A DNA stretch of 64,000 bases from Algoriphagus sp. AK58 (GTDB lineage Bacteria; Bacteroidota; Bacteroidia; Cytophagales; Cyclobacteriaceae): NCBI RefSeq assembly GCF_014324365.1, contig NZ_QEIG01000008.1:496001-560000 (forward strand), written 5' to 3'. The notes below the pieces were generated by a model. That model was not told where the DNA came from, did not search any database, and worked only from the letters and a program-made list of their open reading frames with translations. A program made the position numbers and the translations under genes. This document shows positions 8,151-17,850 of the stretch, piece after piece; the stretch's first letter is position 1, and each line of letters begins with the position of its first letter.

Positions 8151-8153
8151 GGT

Positions 8154-8591
8154 TTAATTCTCAATCAGCTGAGCTTCCTTGAGGATATACATCAGCTTCT
8201 CGGGATCATTGGCATTGAGTGTTAACTTACCTCTCACTTTGACACGCTTGGACGTGTACTTGATCGGATTGGTCAGCATCACTTCCATGACGGTCTCCGG
8301 GCCTCCAGAGCCACAAAAGAAACATTCTGCCAAGGGAAGACTGGAGAGAATGATATGATTGGGCTTAAACATCCCTTCAAACGGGATGATGTATCCATCT
8401 GCCTCCACCACCTTTCCTTCGAGTTTTTTGATATTGTCCGAAAAGACAGGCACATATAATTCGCCGAAGTTGTCTTTACTGATTTTGTAAGAAACTTCAG
8501 AAAGACTTTTCCAAACTCCTTGAGCATTCAGCCCTTGGGAAAAAAACATCCCCAAAAGAATAAATGCCGGTATCATAATCCACTTTTTCAT
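8154..8591 (-). CDS. Exported CxxC protein, DUF3299-like, last gene of an ABC transporter cluster
   Basis: This 145-residue protein has a cleavable signal peptide (MFFSQGLNAQG). Its body (KKLEGKVVEADGYIIPFEG, then LAECFFCGSGGPETVMEV, then KRVKVRGKLTLN) looks like a small OB-type beta barrel. The layout resembles DUF3299 proteins, which accompany an ATPase and an FtsX-like permease in the Zur-regulated PA4063-PA4066 cluster of Pseudomonas aeruginosa (from memory). The CFFC pair could bind metal or form a disulfide. It lies 25 bases downstream of the permease gene on the same strand. Family assignment is by resemblance only; the role, perhaps metal-related, is inferred from the neighbours. Confidence 0.6.
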   Translation of the reverse strand: MKKWIMIPAFILLGMFFSQGLNAQGVWKSLSEVSYKISKDNFGELYVPVFSDNIKKLEGKVVEADGYIIPFEGMFKPNHIILSSLPLAECFFCGSGGPETVMEVMLTNPIKYTSKRVKVRGKLTLNANDPEKLMYILKEAQLIEN

Positions 8592-8616
8592 GATTTAAGT
8601 CAAATTTTGTCGCTAA

Positions 8617-9933
8617 TTAAGCCTTTGTCAGCTGCTTTGCAATACTTGTTTGATAAGCTGACCAAGCAGGAATGAGAGAGGCGATTACACCTACCGCTAA
8701 CGCATATCCTACTATCCAAAGTTCTTGAGGGAGAAAAGTCCATGGCTGTAAAGCCGAGACTACAGTTTGCTCGCTCTGGCTGACGACTAAAGCCAAAAAA
8801 GAATGGCCCAATGCAATCCCGATCACTGCACCCAAGAAAGTAAGTAAAATCCCTTCCAAAAAGACCAGGATGACCAGCTGCATTCGAGAAGCCCCAAGCG
8901 CTCTTAGGATGGCCAAATCGTACTTTCTTTCTTTCAGAGAATTATACAAGGCGATGAAAATCCCCAATCCTGCGATCACAATCAGCACTATTGCCAGACC
9001 TTGCAACAAGCTGATTCCCACACCCAGTAATTCAAAGAGTCGAGACATCTCAAAGGACGGCGAAGCTGCCTGCATGGAAGTACCCGAGTTGATCATACGG
9101 GGAAGCTGAATAGCTGCCATAGGATTTCGGAATTGAAGCAAAAGCGTGGTCACTTCTCTCTCCTGATCTGAGTCGGGAAATCCCGTCTTTGCCACAGGAG
9201 CATGAAATTTATCATGATGGCTTTCTTCTACTTGATCCACCAAGGTGCTATCCGATACCAACTCCTCTTCCTCAGATTCCACTGTTTCCTCTGACTCCTC
9301 GGTTTCTCCGGCTTCCTCCTCGTCATGTGTATACCACACGGATTCAATGCTGGTAAGCACCAATCGATCGACCACATTTCCCTTAGGAGCCAAGATTCCC
9401 GTCACCACAAAATTGTGCTGATCGTGATCGTGGCTGCCCACGCTGATCCCGTGACTTCCGGCAAATTCATCTCCTATCTTGAGATTGAGTTTTCGGGCTA
9501 TCTCCGATCCCAAAGCCACCTGAAAAGGCTCCTCCCAGGCTTTCCCTTCTGTAAATTCTGCCCCATAGAGCTCAAGGTAATCATGATTAGTCCCCACGAT
9601 ACGGAAGCCCTGCACATTGTCACCCAAAGCCAAAGGAATCACCTTTTTTACCAGTCGGTTTTGACCCAATCGCTTGGCTTCTTCCATCTTGATATTTCCG
9701 GTAGGGAAATCAATATGGTATACGGAGGAAAGTATCAACTGCAAAGGGCTTCCTTTGGCACCGACTACCAGGTCGATCCCAGCGGCATCCTGATTCATTT
9801 TTTTCTCAAACTGATCCTGGATGAGCAGCAGCACCGTGATGATGGCCAAGCCCAAAGCCAGCAAAAAGATATTCAGCCCTGTGGAAAGCGGCCGAAACGT
9901 GAGGTATTTCCAGCTGATTTTAAACAGATTCAT
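8617..9933 (-). CDS. FtsX/MacB-like ABC transporter permease with His/acid-rich periplasmic loop
   Basis: This 438-residue permease has one N-terminal membrane segment, a large periplasmic domain and three C-terminal membrane segments (FtsX fold, as in the LolE and MacB relatives). The periplasmic part contains SHGISVGSHDHDQHNF, then a run of Glu (HDEEEAGETEESEE), then ESHHDKFHAP: an insert rich in His and acids of the kind that binds divalent metals. The phrase MAAIQLPRMINSGTSMQAASPSFEMSRLFELLGVG matches, from memory, the permease of the zinc-regulated Pseudomonas cluster. Its start overlaps the ATPase gene by four bases. Transport of metal, lipoprotein or another substrate cannot be decided; a Zn-linked envelope function is the leading inference. 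Confidence 0.85.
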   Translation of the reverse strand: MNLFKISWKYLTFRPLSTGLNIFLLALGLAIITVLLLIQDQFEKKMNQDAAGIDLVVGAKGSPLQLILSSVYHIDFPTGNIKMEEAKRLGQNRLVKKVIPLALGDNVQGFRIVGTNHDYLELYGAEFTEGKAWEEPFQVALGSEIARKLNLKIGDEFAGSHGISVGSHDHDQHNFVVTGILAPKGNVVDRLVLTSIESVWYTHDEEEAGETEESEETVESEEEELVSDSTLVDQVEESHHDKFHAPVAKTGFPDSDQEREVTTLLLQFRNPMAAIQLPRMINSGTSMQAASPSFEMSRLFELLGVGISLLQGLAIVLIVIAGLGIFIALYNSLKERKYDLAILRALGASRMQLVILVFLEGILLTFLGAVIGIALGHSFLALVVSQSEQTVVSALQPWTFLPQELWIVGYALAVGVIASLIPAWSAYQTSIAKQLTKA

Positions 9934-10562
9934 GAGGCTTTGACTTCAATAAAGTGAGAAACATGAGCTTTAACCCGCTGATCATGCGTGACAATGATCA
10001 GAGCTGCACCGATCTTGGAAGCTTGAGTTTTCAAAAGCTGAATCACTTTTTCGGTGTTTTCATCATCCAGACTGGAGGTGGGTTCGTCTGCCAGAATTAA
10101 TCTGGGGGAATTGGCCAAAGCACGGGCTATGGATACCCGTTGCGCTTCCCCCTCACTGAGAGTCAGCACCGAAGAGGATGCTTTTTTTCCCAACCCCAAC
10201 TCATTCAAAAGCCGGTCGATGTCCTGCCCATTCTTTTTACTGAAAAAAGGGACCAACTCTAGGTTTTGCCTGACATTGAGTGCGGAAATAAGATGAGGCT
10301 TTTGAAATACTATCCCTATGTTTTGACCACGAAACAGGTCCAATTCATGCTCGGAAAGATCCGAGACCACTACTCCTCCCATGATCACTTTACCTTGACT
10401 AGGCTTGAGTAGTCCGGCCAACAGGTTCAAAAGAGTTGTTTTTCCACTCCCGGATTTCCCGAGAATGAGGAGAGATTCTCCTGAATTCAGTTCCACATCC
10501 GGAAAATCAATGGGTGACTGCCCCGGATGCGCAAAACGTAATGAGCTTGCCTTTAGATACAT
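9930..10562 (-). CDS. ABC transporter ATP-binding protein (LolD/MacB type)
   Basis: This 210-residue ATPase energises the permease encoded directly downstream. It has Walker [15 protein letters not shown]-loop FQKPHLIS, signature [16 protein letters not shown], Walker [13 protein letters not shown] and the switch His in IIVTHDQRV. Its length and the order of motifs fit the LolD/MacB/FtsE group of ATPases that pair with FtsX-like permeases. It begins three bases after the stop of the receiver-kinase hybrid gene and overlaps the permease by four bases, so all are likely on one transcript. Confidence 0.94.
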   Translation of the reverse strand: MYLKASSLRFAHPGQSPIDFPDVELNSGESLLILGKSGSGKTTLLNLLAGLLKPSQGKVIMGGVVVSDLSEHELDLFRGQNIGIVFQKPHLISALNVRQNLELVPFFSKKNGQDIDRLLNELGLGKKASSSVLTLSEGEAQRVSIARALANSPRLILADEPTSSLDDENTEKVIQLLKTQASKIGAALIIVTHDQRVKAHVSHFIEVKAS

Positions 10563-10565
10563 TTT

Positions 10566-11741
10566 TTATTTTACTGGTATAGATACCCGGAATGTGGTTC
10601 CCTTACCCACTTCACTTTCAAAAGAAATATCACCCTGCAGCACTTCCAGACATTTCTTGACGATAGACAGTCCTAACCCTGACCCTTCCACAATCCCGAC
10701 ATTTCCCGCACGGAAAAACCGGTCAAAAAGTTTTCCCTGTTCTGATTTTGGGATTCCTATTCCTTTATCGGAAATGACTGCATAGAGACTTCCATCCTCT
10801 ACATAAATCCTAAAATCGACAGTTTTACCCTCTTTGGAATATTTTACAGCATTGGAAAGCAGGTTTTCCAACACCTGATAGACCAAGTCCGGGTCTGTTG
10901 TGATGGTTTTTGGCAAATTTCCGATTTCCGCATTGATGGTCACTTCATTTTCAATTCCCGCCTTGACGGTATCCAGTACCTCTTTCACAAATGCAGCAGT
11001 AAATACCTTTTTGGGCTTGAACTCCAATTTGTTTTCATCTGCCTTACCGAAAAACAAGACACTGGTCAACAGATTATTGAGCGCCCTGACGGAGTGCTCG
11101 ATTTTGGAAGCGTGCTTGGCAATTTTTTGTTTAAATGGATGGTCCTTTTCCGCATAAATCTGAAGGAGCTGAGCCGAACTCAAAATCGAAGTCAGTGGAG
11201 TTTTGAAGCCATGGGACACATTGAGTACAATCCTGGATTTCAGTTCGTTGATTTCCCTTTCCTTTTCGAGAGCTTTTGTCAATTCTTTATTGGCTTCATA
11301 CAGCTCTGCAGTACGCTGCTTCACCTTTTCTTCCAGCTCATTATTGAGTTTCTGCAGTTCTTTTTCTTTTCGGTCCTTGAAAATGGCCAATTCAATCACC
11401 ATGTTCAATTCCCGGATATTAAAAGGCTTTATGACGTAGGCACTGGGATTGGTGCCTACGACTTTGTTTAAGGTATCCGCATCAGAGGAAGCACTGAGAT
11501 ACACCACAGGAATGTCAAATTTTTCATTGATGATCTCTGTGGTTTTGATGCCATCCAACTCTCCAGCGAGGTTGATATCCATCATGACGATATCCGCCCC
11601 ATTCTCCTCCAAAATATCAAGAGCCTTCTCGCCTGTATCGGCAATTCCTATGATTTGATGGGCATTTTTTTCGAGAGCCCGCTGGAGCAAGAGGGCAGAA
11701 ACGGAATCATCCTCCACGATGAGGATTCTCAATGTAAACAT
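10566..11741 (-). CDS. Response regulator-histidine kinase hybrid with atypical H box
   Basis: This 391-residue cytosolic protein starts with a receiver domain (RILIVEDD, phosphoacceptor in MMDINLAG, then YLSAS and YVIKPF) at residues 1-120. A coiled coil follows (LEEKVKQRTAELYEANKELTK), then a HisKA helix and a HATPase domain. The H box reads NVSHGFKTPL: the acidic residue that normally follows the phosphorylated His is Gly. The N box ENLLSNAVKYS, the G1 box DKGIGIP and the G2 box GSGLGLSIVKK are intact, so ATP binding is expected. It has no membrane segment. It lies 46 bases after the propeller kinase gene and three bases before the ABC ATPase, suggesting one transcript and phosphotransfer from the upstream kinase to this receiver. 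Confidence 0.93.
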   Translation of the reverse strand: MFTLRILIVEDDSVSALLLQRALEKNAHQIIGIADTGEKALDILEENGADIVMMDINLAGELDGIKTTEIINEKFDIPVVYLSASSDADTLNKVVGTNPSAYVIKPFNIRELNMVIELAIFKDRKEKELQKLNNELEEKVKQRTAELYEANKELTKALEKEREINELKSRIVLNVSHGFKTPLTSILSSAQLLQIYAEKDHPFKQKIAKHASKIEHSVRALNNLLTSVLFFGKADENKLEFKPKKVFTAAFVKEVLDTVKAGIENEVTINAEIGNLPKTITTDPDLVYQVLENLLSNAVKYSKEGKTVDFRIYVEDGSLYAVISDKGIGIPKSEQGKLFDRFFRAGNVGIVEGSGLGLSIVKKCLEVLQGDISFESEVGKGTTFRVSIPVK

Positions 11742-11787
11742 GGGCTGGAAAAAGAATTGGTGGTTTTTTGTGTTGAAAATACAAAAA

Positions 11788-14700
11788 TTAGTCTTCGGGC
11801 AAAGGAATTTCTACCCTGACCTTGGTTCCAAGATTCTTCACACTCCAAATCTCAATTTTTCCTCCAAGAAGTTGGACCAGATTTTTGGTGATACTAAGCC
11901 CCAGGCCCGTCCCTTCAAAAAGGCGATTATTCCCGTGGCTTTCCTGCTCAAATGGATCAAACATTTTTTCCTGAAAATCTGCACTCATTCCAACTCCAGA
12001 GTCCAAGACTTCCACGATCAGGCTTTGATTGTCTTTCCTAACAAAAATCAAGACCTCGCCATTTTCAGAGTATTTTATGGCATTACTGACTAAGTTATTC
12101 AAGATCATTTCCACGAATCTCCTGTCTATCTTCGCAAGAAAATCCTCCCCTGAAAACCTACGCACCAAGGTCAAGCCTTTTTGTTGGGCCAACGATTCAA
12201 GTGGCCTGAGCACTAAAATCAGAAAAGAATGGACCCAAGTATCGGTGTAAGTTACCGGCATCTTGTTGGCTTCGATTTTTGCCATGTCCAACAGGGAATT
12301 GATGGTGTCCAACAGGCGCTCTCCGCTCTCAAGGATGATTTCCAACTGGGAAACCAACTCGGAATCGAATTCCCTGGTCATGATAATATGTTCTGCTCCT
12401 CCTATAATCCCGTTGAGCGGTGTTCGGATTTCATGGCTGATGTTGGACAGTAAACTGGTTTTGAATCGATTGGCCTCCTCTGCTTTTTCTTTGGCTTCCT
12501 TTAATCGGTTTTCAGCTGCTTTCTGGGCAGAAAGATCTTTGAATACAGACAGCAAAAGGGCTTTTCCGTTGAAATTTTCTTCTAAAAGGACATTGTAAAT
12601 TTCCATATCCAAAGTCCCTGTTTTCCATTCCACGGGACCTTGCATGGTGATCCCCTGGCCGGAGGAATTTTTCAGTTGGACCAGCAATTCCTCAATTCCT
12701 TTTTCATTGCTCACATAATTTGAGAAAAGTGTGGAAACTGGCTGGTTTTCCAATTCGCTTATTTCTCGCTTCATCAATCTGGCGAAAGCAGGATTCACAG
12801 TGAGGATCACTTCACCATTAAGGCTCAAAATCATACTGTCCTGGGAGCTGTTCCAAACATTTTTAAACTGCTTTTCCGCAAGGATTTTACTTTTATTTTC
12901 CTTGTCCACGGCAGTTTGTAAAATGCCCAACCTCTGCAGCTGGAGCATCAGCTGACCGACCAACACCCCAATGCCCACCAAAAACAGGACTCCGAATATT
13001 ACAAAGGCAGGCCTTAGATAAAACGGAGCCAAAATCTCAAATTCAGGAGTGCTGATCACATCAGAAAACTCTACCCCATCGTATGAGGCTTTCAGCTCAA
13101 ACCGATAGGTACCATAAGGTATATTATTGAAAAACAACTGGCTGTTTCCCGGTTCCTTAATTACATCCCATGATTTGTCCTCCGAATCAACCAAGCGGTA
13201 ATGAATCCATAATTCTCTTGATTCATCAAATCCTGATGCCAAAAAATCAACTTGAAGTGTGTTTTGTGAGAATGGGACCTTGATTTTTTTGTCTCCAAGA
13301 AGCGTCTCGCTTCCCAAACTTGCATGCCGTAAATACGCTTTGGGCGCACCTTTGGCAGAAATCATTTCATCAGGATAATAAATCGAAAGCCCTTTTTGGG
13401 TTCCAATCAGGATTCTTCCATCCTCTACCTGAAGCAAAGCCCCTCGGTTGATTTCATCGCCCACCAGCCCGTTGGTCTCATTGAAATGCCTGATTTTATT
13501 ATCCCCCATCACATAGACGCCATTATCGGTGCCTAACCATAGCCTGGCATCTTTATCCATAGTCAGGGTGAAAACAGGGTTGGTTACCGTTTTTCCGGAA
13601 TAGATGTAATACCCCACATAGCCTTCTCTGAAAATCTTCAATCCATACTCTGTAGCTAATAGAAGCCCTCCTTCCTCACGCTCGATAAACCCATATCCCT
13701 CTGCCAGAAAGTACTTGCCGGTCTCTTGGATTGGATACTGGTTTTCCAATCGGCTTGCCCGCAGGACTAAAATTTTCCCGTTTTTGAGTCTTGCCGCTTT
13801 TCTGAAATACACTCCGTTAATCCCGATAAGTTTTAAAATCTCATCGCTGAGATCTTTGCCATAGTTCCCTGACTGAATACCTTTTATGGATGCATGAAAC
13901 ACCTTTTCTGGAGCGATGATAAACAAACTGTCCCCATCTACTTGGACCGAGGAAATATTCAATCCCTTGGGAGGAGAATAAAACCGGATAGATCGGGACT
14001 TTTTATCAAATCTGCCTACTCCTCCCCAATTGGCCGAAAACCAGACCTGCCCGTATTTGTCCGTAGAAAAATTTACCACCCGCTGATTGGGTGATCCGGG
14101 AGGATTAGAGTCCTTGTAGAGGGTAATGATTTTTCCTTTTTCCCAAAGCTGAACTCCATTATTGAACCCCAAAAGGAAAGCGCCGTCACCCAAATTTTCA
14201 ATGGCCGTAAATTCTTCCCCCAAAAATTGAGTGGATTCATTGCCAAAGTTCTGGAAAAGCTGATTGTTGGTATTGGCCAGTCCCCGTGCTGTTCCAAGCC
14301 ATAAAATCCCCTCCCGATCTACAAAGAGCGTTTGCAGGTAATTGGTCCGAAGAAGATAAGTGATATTCCCTTCGATGGGCTGAGTACCGGAAGGATGGTA
14401 TCGCCGAAAATGCGAATTGTAATGATAGAAGACGTGGTCACCATAAAAATCCAGAGAAAAATAGGGGGTAGTTATGATCTCGGATGTGGAGAAATTTTGA
14501 TCCACAATTTCCACAGGAAATTCAGCGGCAGGCCCCTTGGCTAAATAATTATTTCCCAAAAAATAATAGGTACCATTTGGAGATTTCTTCACCAACACGG
14601 GAGGAGAAGGCAAGGGAACTCCTCGGAACTGATACGGGCTAAGCTCACTGCCATCCAGTAAATAAGCCCCCTTTTGAAAATTCAGCAGGATCTTGCCTTG

Positions 14701-15243
14701 GAGATTAAGTACAGAAAGTAAAATTCCGGTCTGATTGTAATCCCTTTGGACACGTTGCTTTACTTTTTCTCCGTTTTTCCAATAAATCAGATACCCTCCT
14801 CCATCGAGAAAAAAATATTTGTTTTCTTTTTCCCCAAATGAGAGAAAATTGATCCGATTGGAAAAATGAGCAGTCAGGTCCGCTTCAAAATATTCCTCCC
14901 GCCAGCCAGACTGTACTCCCTCAAAAACGGAGGGGATTCCGCTGGCATTGTAAAGCCACATGACCCCATCTTCATCCTTCAGGATGGAAATCTTGTAGAT
15001 AAATTTTCGAATCAGAGTATCCGGCAAGTTAAACGTCTGGATACCATCCGAGTACACCACCCCTCGAGTGGTAGAAAACCACATTTGTCCGAGCGTATCC
15101 TGCTCAATCTGAAGGATATTCTGTACCGGCAATCTCACCCCTTTGGGTTGAAGATTGTATTTAAAAGTCTGAGCTAAAACAAAAACCTGCCCCAAGGTAA
15201 ATACCATTAGGAAGGAAAGCAGGAGTTTGATCTTCTTTAGCAT
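11788..15243 (-). CDS. Two-component sensor with beta-propeller, Y_Y_Y, PAS and kinase domains
   Basis: This 1151-residue sensor has a signal peptide (FTLGQVFVLAQTF). A large periplasmic region of propeller repeats follows (IEQDTLGQMWFSTTRGVVYSD, REGILWLGTARGLAN, DARLWLGTDNGVYVM, DGRILIGTQKGLSIY), then a Y_Y_Y-like domain (IHYRLVDSEDKSWD). Next come one membrane helix near residue 755, a PAS-like domain (VWNSSQDSMILS), HisKA with a normal NISHEIRTPLNGIIGG and a HATPase (NNLVSNAIKYS, DSGVGM, GTGLGLSITK). The layout is that of hybrid two-component systems that sense polysaccharide breakdown products, but no receiver or AraC domain follows. The separate receiver-kinase protein encoded 46 bases downstream may supply the receiver. 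The ligand is unknown. Confidence 0.95.
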   Translation of the reverse strand: MLKKIKLLLSFLMVFTLGQVFVLAQTFKYNLQPKGVRLPVQNILQIEQDTLGQMWFSTTRGVVYSDGIQTFNLPDTLIRKFIYKISILKDEDGVMWLYNASGIPSVFEGVQSGWREEYFEADLTAHFSNRINFLSFGEKENKYFFLDGGGYLIYWKNGEKVKQRVQRDYNQTGILLSVLNLQGKILLNFQKGAYLLDGSELSPYQFRGVPLPSPPVLVKKSPNGTYYFLGNNYLAKGPAAEFPVEIVDQNFSTSEIITTPYFSLDFYGDHVFYHYNSHFRRYHPSGTQPIEGNITYLLRTNYLQTLFVDREGILWLGTARGLANTNNQLFQNFGNESTQFLGEEFTAIENLGDGAFLLGFNNGVQLWEKGKIITLYKDSNPPGSPNQRVVNFSTDKYGQVWFSANWGGVGRFDKKSRSIRFYSPPKGLNISSVQVDGDSLFIIAPEKVFHASIKGIQSGNYGKDLSDEILKLIGINGVYFRKAARLKNGKILVLRASRLENQYPIQETGKYFLAEGYGFIEREEGGLLLATEYGLKIFREGYVGYYIYSGKTVTNPVFTLTMDKDARLWLGTDNGVYVMGDNKIRHFNETNGLVGDEINRGALLQVEDGRILIGTQKGLSIYYPDEMISAKGAPKAYLRHASLGSETLLGDKKIKVPFSQNTLQVDFLASGFDESRELWIHYRLVDSEDKSWDVIKEPGNSQLFFNNIPYGTYRFELKASYDGVEFSDVISTPEFEILAPFYLRPAFVIFGVLFLVGIGVLVGQLMLQLQRLGILQTAVDKENKSKILAEKQFKNVWNSSQDSMILSLNGEVILTVNPAFARLMKREISELENQPVSTLFSNYVSNEKGIEELLVQLKNSSGQGITMQGPVEWKTGTLDMEIYNVLLEENFNGKALLLSVFKDLSAQKAAENRLKEAKEKAEEANRFKTSLLSNISHEIRTPLNGIIGGAEHIIMTREFDSELVSQLEIILESGERLLDTINSLLDMAKIEANKMPVTYTDTWVHSFLILVLRPLESLAQQKGLTLVRRFSGEDFLAKIDRRFVEMILNNLVSNAIKYSENGEVLIFVRKDNQSLIVEVLDSGVGMSADFQEKMFDPFEQESHGNNRLFEGTGLGLSITKNLVQLLGGKIEIWSVKNLGTKVRVEIPLPED

Positions 15244-15305
15244 AGGCTTAAAATTAGGAAAAGATTCCGCTCACCAAATTCCCTTGAGATTGTTGTCCAT
15301 TTCTT

Positions 15306-15334
15306 TTGACAGCGGGAGGTTTCTTTTATTTTTG
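15306..15334 (+). promoter_or_regulatory. Bacteroidota-type promoter of sucD
   Basis: TTG at 15306-15308, 18 bases, then TATTTTTG at 15327-15334, a full match to the -7 consensus TAnnTTTG. The sucD ATG lies 23 bases downstream. This is the clearest promoter of this type in the window. Confidence 0.75.
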
Positions 15335-15357
15335 TGCCAAACTTTAACAAGCGCATC

Positions 15358-16239
15358 ATGAGTGTACTAGTCAATAAAAATTCTAAGGTAATCGTCCAGG
15401 GATTTACCGGTTCTGAAGGTTCGTTTCACGCACAGCAAATGATCGAGTACGGCACCAATGTGGTAGGAGGTGTGACTCCGGGCAAAGGTGGTTCCTCTCA
15501 TTTGGAAAGACCCGTGTTTAATTCTGTGGAAGAGGCTGTTCAGAAGACTGGTGCAGATACTTCCATCATTTTTGTTCCACCGGCATTTGCGGCCGATGCA
15601 ATCATGGAAGCAGCTGATGCTGGCATCAAAGTGATCATCGCTATCACTGAAGGTATTCCTGTAGCTGATATGATGAAAGCCAAACCTTACATCAAAGAAA
15701 GAGGCTGTGTTCTCATCGGACCAAACTGTCCTGGCGTGATTACTCCGGGAGAAGCAAAAGTAGGCATCATGCCTGGTTTCGTATTCAAGTCTGGAAGAAT
15801 CGGAATCGTCTCCAAGTCTGGCACCTTGACTTACGAAGCTGCTGACCAAGTAGCTAAGGCTGGTTTGGGTGTATCTACTGCCATCGGTATCGGTGGTGAC
15901 CCGATCATCGGTACTTCCACCAAGCAGGCTGTAGAAATGCTGATGAACGACCCCGAAACTGACGCCATTGTGATGATCGGTGAGATCGGAGGGAATTACG
16001 AAGCAGAAGCAGCCCGTTGGATTCGAGAAACCGGCAACAAAAAGCCGGTGGTAGGATTCATTGCTGGTCAGACAGCTCCTCCCGGCCGAAGAATGGGCCA
16101 CGCCGGTGCTATCATCGGTGGAGCAGACGATACCGCAGCAGCCAAAATGAGAATCATGAGAGAAAACGGCATCCATGTCGTAGAATCTCCTGCTGAAATC
16201 GGTGCAACCATGGCCAAAGCTCTTGGAGTAACAGCATAA
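15358..16239 (+). CDS. sucD: Succinyl-CoA synthetase alpha subunit
   Basis: SucD is the CoA-binding and phosphohistidine subunit of succinyl-CoA ligase, which makes succinate and ATP or GTP from succinyl-CoA in the TCA cycle. The start chosen is ATG at 15358 ([18 protein letters not shown]), giving the normal 293 residues; a start 24 bases earlier would overlap the promoter. Visible marks are the CoA-site stretch [30 protein letters not shown] and the active-site His in GHAGAIIGG. The beta subunit gene sucC is not adjacent. The gene is monocistronic, divergent from the propeller kinase, and followed by a strong terminator. Confidence 0.97.
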   Translation: MSVLVNKNSKVIVQGFTGSEGSFHAQQMIEYGTNVVGGVTPGKGGSSHLERPVFNSVEEAVQKTGADTSIIFVPPAFAADAIMEAADAGIKVIIAITEGIPVADMMKAKPYIKERGCVLIGPNCPGVITPGEAKVGIMPGFVFKSGRIGIVSKSGTLTYEAADQVAKAGLGVSTAIGIGGDPIIGTSTKQAVEMLMNDPETDAIVMIGEIGGNYEAEAARWIRETGNKKPVVGFIAGQTAPPGRRMGHAGAIIGGADDTAAAKMRIMRENGIHVVESPAEIGATMAKALGVTA

Positions 16240-16277
16240 AAGAGAATTAGAGATATCTCAAATTTTATAGTGATTTG

Positions 16278-16317
16278 ACCGCCTCGGATGAAAAATTTGA
16301 GGCGGTTTTCTTTTTTG
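16278..16317 (+). terminator. Terminator after sucD
   Basis: An 8-bp perfect stem, ACCGCCTC at 16278-16285 and GAGGCGGT at 16299-16306, with a 13-base loop, followed by TTTCTTTTTT. Confidence 0.88.
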
Positions 16318-16353
16318 CTGTATTTAGCCAAACTGCTTTTGTAACTTCCCAAA

Positions 16354-17808
16354 ATGCAGACTCAGGATTCTTTTATTTCCGATCAGTTCTACTCCAAAAA
16401 AGTCCAGGATCTTTTGGTCCGGAGGATACGCCTCGCTTCACCCAATGCTACAGCACAGGATTGCGCCATGCAAATGGCTCAAGAGCAAGTCAGCTGCCTG
16501 TTTGTCGGAGAATCCAAAGAAAACATTCAAGGCTATTTAACCGATTTAATCCTGCGAGACAAAGTTTTAGCAAAGGGCTTACCCATAAATACCCCGGCAT
16601 CTGAAATACTCGAACGCGATCTGATCAGTATTTCACCCGAAGCTACCCTCGTGGAAGCTTTGCTCCTGATGTTTCAGACCAAGGCAAGGTACCTGCTAGT
16701 CAAAACACCTCAGGGATTCCAGGGATGGATCAGCCGCACCAAAGTCCTGACCGAGCAAAGCCAAGGCCCCTTCCTATTTATTCAATCGGTCAAAGAAGCC
16801 CGGCACTTTTCGGAATTGGCAGAAAAATGGAATCGAATGCCTGAGCTTATCCACTTGCTTATCAGCCGGGGAATGAAAGCCCACTTTGTCAATCAAATCA
16901 TCACCACCGTGGCAGACACGATCGTTCAGCGGGTGATTGAACGGGTAATTAAAGAAATTGGCCCCCCACCGGCCAAGTTCGTTTTTTTCGTGATGGGCAG
17001 TGAGGGCCGGGGAGAACTCACACTGAAGACAGACCAGGACAACGCCATCATCTACGAAGACAAAGCCAACGAGCATCGGGAAGAAGTCCGTGAGTACTTT
17101 CTGGATTTTGCGGCCCGAGTCTCCACTGCTTTGGACCAGATCGGTATTGACTTCTGCGAAGGTGAATTGATGGCCATGAATCCCAAGTGGACGCATTCAC
17201 TTTCCCATTGGAAAAGAAACTACGACGAGTGGATCTCGGCAGCATCCCAGGAAAGCGCCATGAATTATTCCACCTTCTTTGACTGTAGGGCTATTTATGG
17301 TGAATTCTCTCTTTTGGAAGAATTGAAAAACCACATGGGCAATTTGCTCGAGAAAGCTCCCGAACGGTTTTTCATTAATCTTGGCCACAATGCTTTGCAA
17401 TATGAGCCGCCCCTTACTTTTTTCCGAAGAATCAAAACCGAGGAAGTGGACGGTGAAAAACTGCTTAACCTCAAAAAAACCATGCGCCCTATCGTGGATC
17501 TAGCGAGAGTCTATGCGTTAAAGTTTAAAATCTTCGAGACAAATACCCTTCAAAGGATCGGACTGCTTCAGGGGAAAGGCGTTTTCACCCCAAAAGAAGT
17601 CCAGGAACTAACCCACGCTTTTGAGTATCTGATGAGTTTGAGACTGGAAAATCAGGCCTTATCCATTCTAGATCTGAAGCAAAAACCCAAAAATTACCTA
17701 CAACTAAAAAATCTCACTAAAGTACAACAAGTCACCCTTCTGGAAATATTCAAAGTTATTGAAGAATTCCAGGCAAGAATCAGGATATCCTTCACGAGGT
17801 CCCTATAA
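16354..17808 (+). CDS. CBS-domain protein with DUF294 nucleotidyltransferase-like domain
   Basis: This 484-residue cytosolic protein has an N-terminal CBS pair (about residues 20-140; PINTPASEILERDLISISPEATLVEALLLMF). A GlnD-like nucleotidyltransferase core follows, with FFVMGSEGRGELTLKTDQDNAIIYED near residue 210, and then the DUF294 C-terminal substrate-binding domain. The GSEGRGE and DQDNA patterns carry the expected metal-binding Asp residues. CBS pairs usually sense adenine nucleotides. The usual N-terminal cyclic-nucleotide domain of many relatives is missing here. The target of any transferase activity is unknown. It stands alone between sucD and the amino-sugar genes. Confidence 0.9.
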   Translation: MQTQDSFISDQFYSKKVQDLLVRRIRLASPNATAQDCAMQMAQEQVSCLFVGESKENIQGYLTDLILRDKVLAKGLPINTPASEILERDLISISPEATLVEALLLMFQTKARYLLVKTPQGFQGWISRTKVLTEQSQGPFLFIQSVKEARHFSELAEKWNRMPELIHLLISRGMKAHFVNQIITTVADTIVQRVIERVIKEIGPPPAKFVFFVMGSEGRGELTLKTDQDNAIIYEDKANEHREEVREYFLDFAARVSTALDQIGIDFCEGELMAMNPKWTHSLSHWKRNYDEWISAASQESAMNYSTFFDCRAIYGEFSLLEELKNHMGNLLEKAPERFFINLGHNALQYEPPLTFFRRIKTEEVDGEKLLNLKKTMRPIVDLARVYALKFKIFETNTLQRIGLLQGKGVFTPKEVQELTHAFEYLMSLRLENQALSILDLKQKPKNYLQLKNLTKVQQVTLLEIFKVIEEFQARIRISFTRSL

Positions 17809-17850
17809 ATTTCAATTTTTAGAAATACTTTTTTAAATTTTTTATAAAAG

